The notes beneath the pieces are model-generated. The model saw only the letters and a program-made list of their open reading frames with translations, searched no databases and was not told the DNA's origin. A stretch of DNA of 64,000 nucleotides from Streptomyces sp. CoH27 (GTDB lineage: Bacteria > Actinomycetota > Actinomycetes > Streptomycetales > Streptomycetaceae), in the NCBI RefSeq assembly GCF_020181035.1, contig NZ_JAIQYY010000010.1, forward strand, positions 168,272 through 232,271, read 5' to 3'. A program made the translations under genes and the position numbers. This document shows, piece after piece, positions 32,176 through 39,656 of the stretch (the first letter of the stretch is position 1; every line of letters begins with the position of its first letter).

Positions 32176-33902
32176 TCACCGGCCAGGGCACCCATGACCT
32201 CGTCCACCTGGCAGCCCGGCGCGTGCCTGACCGGCCCGCTCTCCTCGACGGTGGCACCGTCATCGGCTACCGCGAACTCGACCGGCGGGCGCGTTCGCTG
32301 GCCCAGCGCCTCGTCGAGCATGGCGTGGGCCGCGGCACCCGGGTCGCCGTCACCGTGCCCCGTTCCGCGGAGCACGTCATCGCCACGCTCGCCGTGTGGC
32401 AGGCGGGCGGGATCTGTGTGCCCGTGGCAACGGATCTGCCTCGGGCCCGGGTCGCGGACATGCTCCGCATCGCGGGTGTCCGCGTGATCGTGGGGCCGGT
32501 GGAGACCGTCGAGGAGATCGCCCTACCACCGGGGGCCGACCCCCTCGACGACCTGCCGGCACCGCCGTCCGGGGAGGACGGCACCATCGCGTACATCTAC
32601 TTCACCTCCGGCTCGACGGGGCGTCCCAAGGCGGTCGCCGTGCCACATACCGGGATTGTCAACGAGGCCCAGTGGTCCCACAGCGCCTTCGCCATCCACC
32701 CCGAGGACCGCGGCAGCTGGCTGGCGTCCCCAGGGTTTGCCATCTCACGGTGGGAATTGTGGACTCCGCTCACCGCGGGCGCCGCGGTGGCGATCTCGCC
32801 GGAGGGAACCGTGTGGGAGGGCTCGGCGCTCCGGGACTGGTTGGTACGGTCCGGCGTCAACTGGAGCATCGTCGTGACCGGGCTCGCGGAGCGGCTGCTC
32901 AGCGTCGACTGGCCCGACCCCTGCCCGCTGCGGCTCCTGGTGGCGGGCGGCGAGCAACTGCGGGTCTGGCCTGAGGGCCTGCCCTTCGACGTGGTCAACT
33001 CGTACGGCGTGACCGAGGCGTCCAGTGTGCGCCTCGCCGCATGGCTCGACCCCGCCGCGGCCGCCCCCGGACGCCTCCCCCCGGTCGGGCACCCGATCCG
33101 GGACACCCGCGTCTATATCCTTGATGACGAACTCGCCCCCGTGGCCCAGGGGCAGGTCGGGGAGCTCTTCATCGGCGGCAGGGGGCTGGCCCGCGGTTAC
33201 CTCGGCGACCCTGACCAGACCGCGGAGCGCTTCCTGCCCGATCCCTTCCTCGGCGCCGGCCACCGCATGTACCGCACCGGTGATCTGGCCCGCGTGGTGG
33301 CGGACGGCGAAGTGGAGTTCGCAGGCCGGCGCGACGACGATCCGAAGGTCGCCGGAGTCCGTGTCGATCTGGCGGCGGTTGAGGCCGCACTCCTCGCCCA
33401 CCCCGGTGTCAAAGCCGCGGCGGCTGCGATCCACACCGGAGAGGCGGACCGCCCCCGCCTCGTGGGCTACCTGGTCACCGAACATGACGACATGGCACCC
33501 GACGGCGTGATCGACTCACTGGCCGAGCAACTGCCGGCTCCGATGGTGCCGAACGTGTTGGTACGACTCGCCGCCTTGCCTCTGCTGCCCAGCGGCAAGG
33601 CCGACCGCAAGCGGCTCCCGGAACCCGCACCGGACAACGTGCTCCGCAGCCACCGGGCCGAGGCCCGCGACGACAGCGAGCGTCGGGTCATCGACGTCTT
33701 CAAGGAGATCCTCGGTATCGCGGACATCGGCGCGCACGACGACTTCTTCGGGCTGGGCGGAGACTCACTGGGCGTCGCCCGGGTACGGCAAGCCCTGCTT
33801 GAACGACATGGCATGGATGTCCCTTACACGGTCATCTTCCGGCAGCGCACCCCGCGCCGGATCTGCGCGGCCGCGCGGGAGAACGGAGACAGAACTCAGT
33901 GA
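32172..33902 (+). CDS. NRPS adenylation domain with peptidyl carrier domain
   Basis: A 576-residue A-PCP didomain. Core motifs: A3 YIYFTSGSTGRPKAV (141-155), A5 NSYGVTEA, A7 YRTGDL, A10 LLPSGKADR (catalytic Lys476); carrier motif LGGDSL with phosphopantetheine Ser532. The A4 segment is GFAISRWELW: the Asp that normally binds the substrate amino group (FDxS, Asp235 in GrsA) is Ala190. In A8 the usual KxRG Arg is Ala (PKVAG). Loss of the Asp suggests a substrate without an alpha-amino group. GTG start by GTGA overlap with the condensation gene. Confidence 0.88.
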   Translation: MITGQGTHDLVHLAARRVPDRPALLDGGTVIGYRELDRRARSLAQRLVEHGVGRGTRVAVTVPRSAEHVIATLAVWQAGGICVPVATDLPRARVADMLRIAGVRVIVGPVETVEEIALPPGADPLDDLPAPPSGEDGTIAYIYFTSGSTGRPKAVAVPHTGIVNEAQWSHSAFAIHPEDRGSWLASPGFAISRWELWTPLTAGAAVAISPEGTVWEGSALRDWLVRSGVNWSIVVTGLAERLLSVDWPDPCPLRLLVAGGEQLRVWPEGLPFDVVNSYGVTEASSVRLAAWLDPAAAAPGRLPPVGHPIRDTRVYILDDELAPVAQGQVGELFIGGRGLARGYLGDPDQTAERFLPDPFLGAGHRMYRTGDLARVVADGEVEFAGRRDDDPKVAGVRVDLAAVEAALLAHPGVKAAAAAIHTGEADRPRLVGYLVTEHDDMAPDGVIDSLAEQLPAPMVPNVLVRLAALPLLPSGKADRKRLPEPAPDNVLRSHRAEARDDSERRVIDVFKEILGIADIGAHDDFFGLGGDSLGVARVRQALLERHGMDVPYTVIFRQRTPRRICAAARENGDRTQ

Positions 33903-35116
33903 CGTCCGTCCACACACCCGCGCGGCTTCCCGCACTGGCGGAACGCACCGGACACCTCGCGGACTCCGCCATCGGAGCCGTACTCCGGCTCACCGGGACC
34001 AGCGACGTGATCCCCCTGGCAGCCGGCAGTCCGGCACCGGAGACCTTCTGCTCACAAGAGTTCACCGAGGTCACCACCCGCCTGCTGAAACGAGACCCGG
34101 CCGCCCTCCAGTACGGCGATGCCAGTGGCCTGCCCGCACTGCGATCCTGGATCGCGGCCCAGGTCCCCACCGCAACAGGCCGGTCGTACGAGGCCGACCG
34201 CGTGCTGCTCACCCATGGCTCGCAGCAGGCGCTCGACCTCCTGTGCAAGGCGCTGCTCGACCCCGGGGACGTAGTCGTCGTGGACCGGCCCAGCTACCTC
34301 GGCGCGCTACAGGTCTTCCGCCTTTTCCAGGCCCGCGTGGTGGACGTCCCGATCAGCTCGGACCACGGCCTCGAACGGCTCGGGGAGGTACTCGCCTCAG
34401 AACCGCGCACCAAGATGATCTACGTTGTCCCCGCCTTCGCCAACCCGACGGGCACGAGCCTCACCGCACCGCGACGCGAACGGCTGAGCGAACTCGCCGA
34501 GCGGTACGAGTGCGTGCTCGTCGAGGACGACCCCTACCGGGAACTCGGCTACGACCCGGCCGCCCTCCCACTCCCCGCTGCACCTCCGTCGGAGAACACC
34601 GTGCGCATGGGCAGCTTCTCCAAGGTGCTCTTTCCCGGGGCACGCCTCGGCTACGTGATCGCCCCGCCCTCGCTCATCGATGTCCTGATGAAATTCAAGC
34701 AGGCGGCCGACCTGGGCAACTCACACCTGCTACAGCAAGTGGTACACGATCTGGTGCAGGACTCCACGTTCCTGGCGGCCCAGCTGGACCGGGCGCGCGG
34801 CGTCTACCGCGAGCGCCGGGACGCGCTGGTGTCCGCCCTGGCCGGAGCCTTCGGCTCGGTTCTCGACTTCGAAGTCCCCCGCGGTGGCTTCTTCGTCTGG
34901 GGCAGGTTCCCCCAGGGCACCGACACCGCCCGTCTGCTGACGGCCGCCCTCAAGGAGGGGGTGTCCTACGTACCTGGGACCGACTTCTACGCGACGGACC
35001 CCGACCGCGCCACGCTACGGTTGTCGTTCTCCTGTGCGCGCGCCGAGGACATGCCGGAAGCCGTGGAGCGGTTGGCACGCGCCTGGCACGACAGCAGCGA
35101 GGACCGGCGAGAGTGA
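33899..35116 (+). CDS. PLP-dependent class I/II aminotransferase
   Basis: A 405-residue fold-type I aminotransferase similar to 2-aminoadipate or MocR-type aminotransferases but without an N-terminal HTH. PLP contacts are present: Asn182 in FANPTGT, Asp210 and Tyr213 in VEDDPYRELGY, Schiff-base Lys242 in GSFSKVLFPGARLG, and a C-terminal Arg in LRLSFSC. It would make or consume an amino acid or amine for the product of this operon. Both its start and its stop overlap neighbours by four bases (GTGA). Confidence 0.88.
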   Translation: MTSVHTPARLPALAERTGHLADSAIGAVLRLTGTSDVIPLAAGSPAPETFCSQEFTEVTTRLLKRDPAALQYGDASGLPALRSWIAAQVPTATGRSYEADRVLLTHGSQQALDLLCKALLDPGDVVVVDRPSYLGALQVFRLFQARVVDVPISSDHGLERLGEVLASEPRTKMIYVVPAFANPTGTSLTAPRRERLSELAERYECVLVEDDPYRELGYDPAALPLPAAPPSENTVRMGSFSKVLFPGARLGYVIAPPSLIDVLMKFKQAADLGNSHLLQQVVHDLVQDSTFLAAQLDRARGVYRERRDALVSALAGAFGSVLDFEVPRGGFFVWGRFPQGTDTARLLTAALKEGVSYVPGTDFYATDPDRATLRLSFSCARAEDMPEAVERLARAWHDSSEDRRE

Positions 35117-35592
35117 AACTGACCAGGAGAGACGGGGCGTTTCCCGATCTGGACAAAGCCCCTTTCGACGTCGAGGCGTTCCTGGCCCGTCCGCTGGTCG
35201 CCCGCCTCGCCACGGACGGGCCACGCGTGCGGCCCGTGTGGTTCCTCTGGGAGGACCATTCGTTCTGGGTGCTCACCGGTCCCTGGGCCAGACTTGAGCA
35301 ACGGCTCCGCCGCAACCCGGTCTTCGAACTCGTGGTGGACTCCTGCGAGCTGACCACCGGCCGTGTGCTCCAGGTCGTCGCACGCGGTCACGGCAGTGTG
35401 GTCGACTTCGATACCGACCGTGGACGACGCAAACTCACCCGATACCTGGGCGAGCGGGAGGAGCTGTGGGACCCGCGCTTCAGCCTCGACGGCACCTCGT
35501 CCTCGCGCTGGGCGCAGCTGACGCCCCATACCCTCTGGGCCGCCGACCTGTCCTTTCGGCCATCGTCCGCAGCGGAGGTGACACGACGGTGA
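35113..35592 (+). CDS. Pyridoxamine-5'-phosphate-oxidase-like flavin/F420-binding protein
   Basis: A 159-residue split-barrel protein. The N-terminal half (LARPLVARLATDGPRVRPVWFLWED) and the loop FWVLTGPWARLEQRLRRNP are typical of the PNPOx/F420-dependent family, which bind FMN, F420 or haem. It may be a reductase in the pathway or a cofactor-binding helper for the luciferase-like enzyme. GTGA overlaps link it to the genes on both sides. The substrate cannot be deduced. Confidence 0.8.
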   Translation: MKLTRRDGAFPDLDKAPFDVEAFLARPLVARLATDGPRVRPVWFLWEDHSFWVLTGPWARLEQRLRRNPVFELVVDSCELTTGRVLQVVARGHGSVVDFDTDRGRRKLTRYLGEREELWDPRFSLDGTSSSRWAQLTPHTLWAADLSFRPSSAAEVTRR

Positions 35593-36851
35593 CCACCGAG
35601 AGCACCGACGAGGCCGCACCCGCGCCGCCCGACAGCCCCTCGTACCCGCAACTGCTCAGGCGGAACCCGCGTCTTGCGGCACTGCTGGCCAGTTACGTGG
35701 TCTCAAGCGTGGGTGACGGCATCGTGCTGATCGCGCTGCCGTTGCTGGCGATCCGCCATCACGGCACACTCTCCACCCCCGTGGCGGTCAGCTTGACGAT
35801 GACCGCACCGTACGTGCTGACCACGGTGATCGCCCTTGGTGTGGGCCTTGGACGGTTACGACTGCCGATCCGCGGCGTAGTCATCACCGACAGCGCCCTG
35901 CGCACCGCGCTGTTCGCGGTGGTGGGCTCGGCCGCCCTCGCCGAGTGGATCGACATCCGGGTCATGGTGGCTGCCCTGATGCTGGGGTCGGTCCTGCACC
36001 TGCCGGCCTCCAGCGCCCGGCGCCTGGTCGCCACCGGGATGGCCGACAAGAAGGACCTCTTCGCCGTCAACGGACTGCTGGGCTTCGCCAACAGCGTTGC
36101 CCTCTACGTCGTCGGCCCGGCCCTCGGCGGCGCGGTCACCGTCCTCTTCGGCACGGGTATCGCCTGTCTCTTTCAGGCGGCGAGCTTCCTCGTCCTCCTG
36201 GGGGTCGTCTGTCTCGTCGTGCCGACGCAGCCGGGGGCGGCACGCAAGGAGCGTGCCTCGCAGTCCGGCTGGCGCATCCTGCGGCTGCACCCCATGGCGG
36301 CCCGTCTGTTCGCCGTGGTCTTCCTGTTCAACCTCTCCTACATGCCCGTGGAGGTCGCGCTTCCGCTGCTGGCCAAGGAGGACCTGCACGGCGACGGAAG
36401 CACCCTGGGCTTCGTCTGGACCGCCTTCGGGGTCGGCGCACTGGTCGGCGGCGCTCTCACCAACCGGCTGCGCAAACTGCCCCAGCAGGCCGTCCTGGTC
36501 TCCGTGATCGCACTGTGGGGCGCCTTCGTCGTGATGCTCGGCCTGGCCCCCTCCCTGCCGGTCGCGGCCTGCGCCTTCGCTCTGGGGGGACTCGTCTACG
36601 CCCCGTTCACGCCGATCGCCTACACGTTCGTCCAATCGGCACTCCGGCCGGAGGAGCAGCAACCGGTCATCACGCTGTGGACGACCGGATCGACCCTGGC
36701 GGCCCCGGTCGGACTCCCGCTCAGCGGGCCGGTGGTCGGCGCACTCGGCGCACGCGGCGGACTGCTGCTGTCCGCGGGACTCACCCTCGCTCTGGTCCCG
36801 CTGGCGGCCCAGGGCCTGCTCAGATCGCGCCGAGACGTCACCGAAGACTGA
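35589..36851 (+). CDS. MFS exporter of the island cluster
   Basis: A 420-residue membrane protein with about twelve hydrophobic segments (LAALLASYVVSSVGDGIVLI, LTMTAPYVLTTVIALGVGL, LFAVVFLFNLSYMPVEVAL). The loop after helix 2 is short and there is a conserved APFTPIAYTFVQS stretch typical of MFS drug-efflux relatives. As the only transporter in the operon it probably exports the product and may confer self-protection (inference). Its GTG start overlaps the PNPOx stop by four bases; the methyltransferase follows after a 25-bp gap. Confidence 0.85.
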   Translation: MTTESTDEAAPAPPDSPSYPQLLRRNPRLAALLASYVVSSVGDGIVLIALPLLAIRHHGTLSTPVAVSLTMTAPYVLTTVIALGVGLGRLRLPIRGVVITDSALRTALFAVVGSAALAEWIDIRVMVAALMLGSVLHLPASSARRLVATGMADKKDLFAVNGLLGFANSVALYVVGPALGGAVTVLFGTGIACLFQAASFLVLLGVVCLVVPTQPGAARKERASQSGWRILRLHPMAARLFAVVFLFNLSYMPVEVALPLLAKEDLHGDGSTLGFVWTAFGVGALVGGALTNRLRKLPQQAVLVSVIALWGAFVVMLGLAPSLPVAACAFALGGLVYAPFTPIAYTFVQSALRPEEQQPVITLWTTGSTLAAPVGLPLSGPVVGALGARGGLLLSAGLTLALVPLAAQGLLRSRRDVTED

Positions 36852-36876
36852 CGCAGACAACAAGAGGAGCGCACAC

Positions 36877-37647
36877 GTGCAGGGATACGAAGCATCGACC
36901 TACGGAGACCGCATGGTCGACCACGACGCCATCGGCTGGCCGGCCGCCAAGGATGAAGAGGCCGCCGTGGCCTTCCTGGTGGAGGTGGCCAAGCCCGGCC
37001 CGGCGCTGGAACTCGGCGTCGGAACCGGTCGGGTCGCCATCCCTCTGGCGCGCGCCGGCATGCGCGTCACCGGCATCGACGCGTCCGACACCATGCTCCG
37101 GCAGCTGGCCGACAAGCCCGATGGCACCCAGGTGCGAGCCGTACGAGGCGACTTCGCCGATGTCGGCGTCGACGGGACCTTCGACCTGGTCTACGCCGTG
37201 CAGCACACGTTCTTTCTGCTGCGCACTCAGGACGACCAAGTACGCTGCTTCCAGAACGCCGCGGCACGACTGGCTCCCGGCGGCGCCCTTGTACTACAGC
37301 TCTTCGTGCCCGATCCGCACCGGCTCATCCAGCCCCAGTCGACCGATCCCCTGCAAGTGGCACTCGACCAGGTTGTGCTCCGGGTCTCCCAGTTCGACCG
37401 GGTGGAGCAGACGGTCACCCGCCAGTACATCGCCATCACGGAGACCGGCACCAAGCTGTACCCTATGGTCTTTCGCTACTCCTGGCCCGCCGAACTGGAC
37501 TTGATGGCCCGCATGGCCGGCCTGCGGCTGGAAGGCCGCTGGAACGGCTGGTCGCGCTCCCCCTTCACGGCGGAGGGAAGCTACGTGGTGGTCTACCGGA
37601 AACCGCTCAACAGCTACGCCTCTCCCGGTTCACCTGCCACACCCTGA
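36877..37647 (+). CDS. Class I SAM-dependent methyltransferase of the island cluster
   Basis: A 256-residue methyltransferase. Motif I ALELGVGTGRVAIPLA, post-I GIDASDTML, motif II/IV FDLVYAVQHTFFLL and motif III LAPGGALVLQLF are all visible. GAGGAG nine bases before the GTG supports the start. It is the last gene of the operon in this direction and the only one after the monooxygenase with its own spaced ribosome binding site. It would methylate the product or an intermediate. Its last 41 bases overlap a decayed gene on the opposite strand. Confidence 0.88.
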   Translation: MQGYEASTYGDRMVDHDAIGWPAAKDEEAAVAFLVEVAKPGPALELGVGTGRVAIPLARAGMRVTGIDASDTMLRQLADKPDGTQVRAVRGDFADVGVDGTFDLVYAVQHTFFLLRTQDDQVRCFQNAAARLAPGGALVLQLFVPDPHRLIQPQSTDPLQVALDQVVLRVSQFDRVEQTVTRQYIAITETGTKLYPMVFRYSWPAELDLMARMAGLRLEGRWNGWSRSPFTAEGSYVVVYRKPLNSYASPGSPATP

Positions 37648-37851
37648 CCCGCAGTTCCTCGCCGACGGACATCGTCTTCAGCGCATCCGTCAACCGCTCT
37701 GCGGTACGGACGTTGCAGCGCCCCAAGCCGACCAGCGCAAAGGGTTCGTCGCTCGCGCCGGTCACCGGGTCGACGCACAGGGACGGAACACGACACCGAC
37801 CCCGGCGTGCGCGTATCGCAACGACTCCACGATCTCTTCGGTCGTGCGCAC
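37607..37851 (-). pseudogene. Frameshifted small conserved gene
   Basis: Read from a GTG at 37851 the frame gives MRTTEEIVESLRYAHAGVGV and ends early, while a second frame continues with PSLCVDPVTGASDEPFALVG and on to a stop at 37607. Joined, they make one plausible protein of about 80 residues with even codon use across the join, so a single-base shift near 37775-37785 is likely. The span of 245 bases is not a multiple of three. It is at the right border of the island, convergent with the methyltransferase. I do not know the intact family's role. A sequencing error cannot be excluded. Confidence 0.45.
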
Positions 37852-37946
37852 CTTTCCCTACGTCCACACTGAGTTCCGTATTTACTACACAGCGTGGTCG
37901 ACGGCTCGCTAGCCTGGCCAGACAGGGCGCCCCAACCATCCGGACT

Positions 37947-38637
37947 GTGGGAGAGGGAGTCGCGATAGCAGGCCGCAAGGACCTCGACCCGTCGTCATCG
38001 CCGCGCGCCATGCTGGGCGCGGAACTCCGGCACGCGAGAGAGAAGGCGGGGCTCAGCCAGGAGGAGCTGGGCCAACGGCTGTTCGTGAGCGGGACGTTCA
38101 TCGGACAGCTGGAGTCGGGCGCGCGGAGGATGCAGCCGGATTTCGCACGGATGCTGGACGAGGTCCTGAACACGGGGGCTTCTTCAAGCGGAACTGCAAG
38201 GCGGCGGCCAAGTCGAAGTATCCGGAGCACTTCGCCGAAGCGGCGGAGGCCGAAGCTCAAGCCACGGCGATCAGGGAGTACGCGCCGCTCCTGATCCCCA
38301 GCGCCGGGAGACCGGCGGTCCAGCCGTTATGGCGGAGGCCTTGCGCCACATCGCTGTCCTTGCCGGCCGCAGCGGGGTCATCGTGCAGGTACTGCCACTG
38401 AGCGCGGCAGCGCACAGCTCGATGCAGGGCGCCCTGAAGCTGATGGAGTTCGAGGACGCCCCTCCGCTGGTCTACCTGGAAGGGGTGCGCACCGGACGAC
38501 TAGAGGACGACCCGGCCACCGTCGCCCAGCTGAGGTTTACATTCGATCTTCTCGCGGCCTCCGCACTCTCGCCGGAGAAGTCTCTGGCCCTGGTCGAAGC
38601 GTTGGCGCAGGACTACGCTCATGAGGAACATCCCTGA
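37947..38637 (+). pseudogene. Decayed HTH-DUF5753 regulator
   Basis: The 5' part encodes an XRE helix-turn-helix (LGAELRHAREKAGLSQEELG ... FIGQLESGARRM). At ACGGGGG (about 38175) the frame is lost; one more G would continue it as GFFKRNCKAAAKSKYPEHFA, the start of DUF5753. After REYAPLLIP (about 38295) some 50-60 codons expected in DUF5753 are missing. The frame changes again to GGPAVMAEALRHIAVLAGRS, which is intact to the stop at 38637. So the gene has one frameshift and one internal deletion. The paired DUF397 gene that normally follows is intact. Confidence 0.75.
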
Positions 38638-38839
38638 GTACGACCTGAGCACAGCCGTATGGCACAAGTCGAGCTACAGCGGCGGTGGCGGCGACTGCCT
38701 GGAAGTCGCCGACGGCCACCCCGCCCTCGTCCCCGTCCGGGACTCGAAGAACCCCCGCGGCCCGAAGCTGATGTTCCCGGCGCATGCCTGGTCCGCGTTC
38801 GTCACGGACGTGAAGCGCGCAGCCGGGGCCACCGGTTGA
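38621..38839 (+). CDS. DUF397 domain protein
   Basis: A 72-residue protein with the DUF397 pattern: AVWHKSSYSGGGGDCLEVAD, a stretch with VRDSKNPRGPKLMF, and WSAFVTDVK. In Streptomyces such small proteins are encoded after an HTH-DUF5753 regulator and act with it (the BldB/WhiJ-like pairs). Here the partner is broken, so this gene may be an orphan. Its start overlaps the decayed regulator's end by 17 bases. It looks intact. Confidence 0.85.
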   Translation: MRNIPEYDLSTAVWHKSSYSGGGGDCLEVADGHPALVPVRDSKNPRGPKLMFPAHAWSAFVTDVKRAAGATG

Positions 38840-38850
38840 GCGAGCCCGGC

Positions 38851-39081
38851 GTGCCGCGCGCGAGACTCACCCAGGCGAAGATCTCCCGCGTCGAAGGAGC
38901 GGACATCGCCTTGGACGACGACCGCGAGGAAGTCATCTTCATCGCGCATCCGGTCTTCAGCGAGCCGAAGGAAGGCCGCTACCAACGGACACTCTCGTAC
39001 CCTTGGGGATCCCCAGTGCCGCTGCCCGGCCCCGTCGGCGTCACACTGGACACGGAGAAACTGAAGGACTACGCGGACTGA
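38851..39081 (+). pseudogene. C-terminal fragment of a Uma2-family nuclease-like protein
   Basis: The open frame ends RYQRTLSYPWGSPVPLPGPV followed by GVTLDTEKLKDYAD, which matches the C-terminus of Uma2 (DUF820) proteins, a restriction-endonuclease-like family abundant in Streptomyces. The catalytic core is absent. The segment before it (RLTQAKISRVEGADI) looks like an unrelated HTH scrap, suggesting a join of two fragments. It starts with GTG or with the TTG at 38836 that overlaps the DUF397 stop. It marks the decayed right edge of the island. Confidence 0.5.
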
Positions 39082-39083
39082 CC

Positions 39084-39656
39084 ATGAACCACGCCCAGCT
39101 CACCGCCCTCGGACGGGCCCTGCGGCTCGTCGGGGAGCACGGGGAGGCCCTGACCGGGGACACTCCGGACTCCCGGCTGCACGAGATCAAGGCCGATCTG
39201 CGCCGGGCGCTCGATCTGCTGGACGAGAGTGTCGCCGCCGGCGCGCCCGCCACCCGCTGCCCCGAGCACCCGCAGGGCCCCGTGGACGAGAGCGCTCCCG
39301 ATCTGTGTCTGCTCTGCGAGACCCGGCGCCGGGCTGCCCGCCGGTCGGAGTACCAGAGCGGGGGCAGGGCCGAAGCCGCCCCCGCCGCCACCGCGCCCTC
39401 CCGTTACGGCGTCCGTGCCGACCGGCCGCAGCCGCAGCAGCGCTGGCTGCCCGAGGCCTGGAACGGGCAGGAGTGGCAGCTGTGCGGCACGCCCCGGCGG
39501 GACCGGCGTGAGGCCGAGGCGTATCTCGCCGCCCAGCGACGCTCGTCCCGGCCCGCCATGGCCTACCGGCTCGTGCACGAGTTCACCGACTACGAGGTGC
39601 TGCGCGTGTGGGGCACGCCCGTGCGCGTCGACATCGAGCCGATGGGCAACCTATAG
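39084..39656 (+). CDS. Conserved hypothetical protein
   Basis: A 190-residue protein. Residues 1-55 are helical (LGRALRLVGEHGEALTGD, IKADLRRALDLLDES). A Cys motif CPEHPQ ... CLLCETRRR follows at about 60-90, possibly a zinc site. The C-terminal half is globular, with WLPEAWNGQEWQLCGTPRRD and YRLVHEFTDYEVLRVWG. Base composition is that of the core genome, so the island ends before it. The ATG at 39084 follows the Uma2 fragment by two bases. It overlaps the convergent esterase gene by six bases. Function not recognised. Confidence 0.7.
   Translation: MNHAQLTALGRALRLVGEHGEALTGDTPDSRLHEIKADLRRALDLLDESVAAGAPATRCPEHPQGPVDESAPDLCLLCETRRRAARRSEYQSGGRAEAAPAATAPSRYGVRADRPQPQQRWLPEAWNGQEWQLCGTPRRDRREAEAYLAAQRRSSRPAMAYRLVHEFTDYEVLRVWGTPVRVDIEPMGNL

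Noticed and set aside
39084..39656. Treating the 190-residue hypothetical gene as part of the island
   Set aside because: Its base composition and codon use match the core genome, and it is followed by core-like genes.
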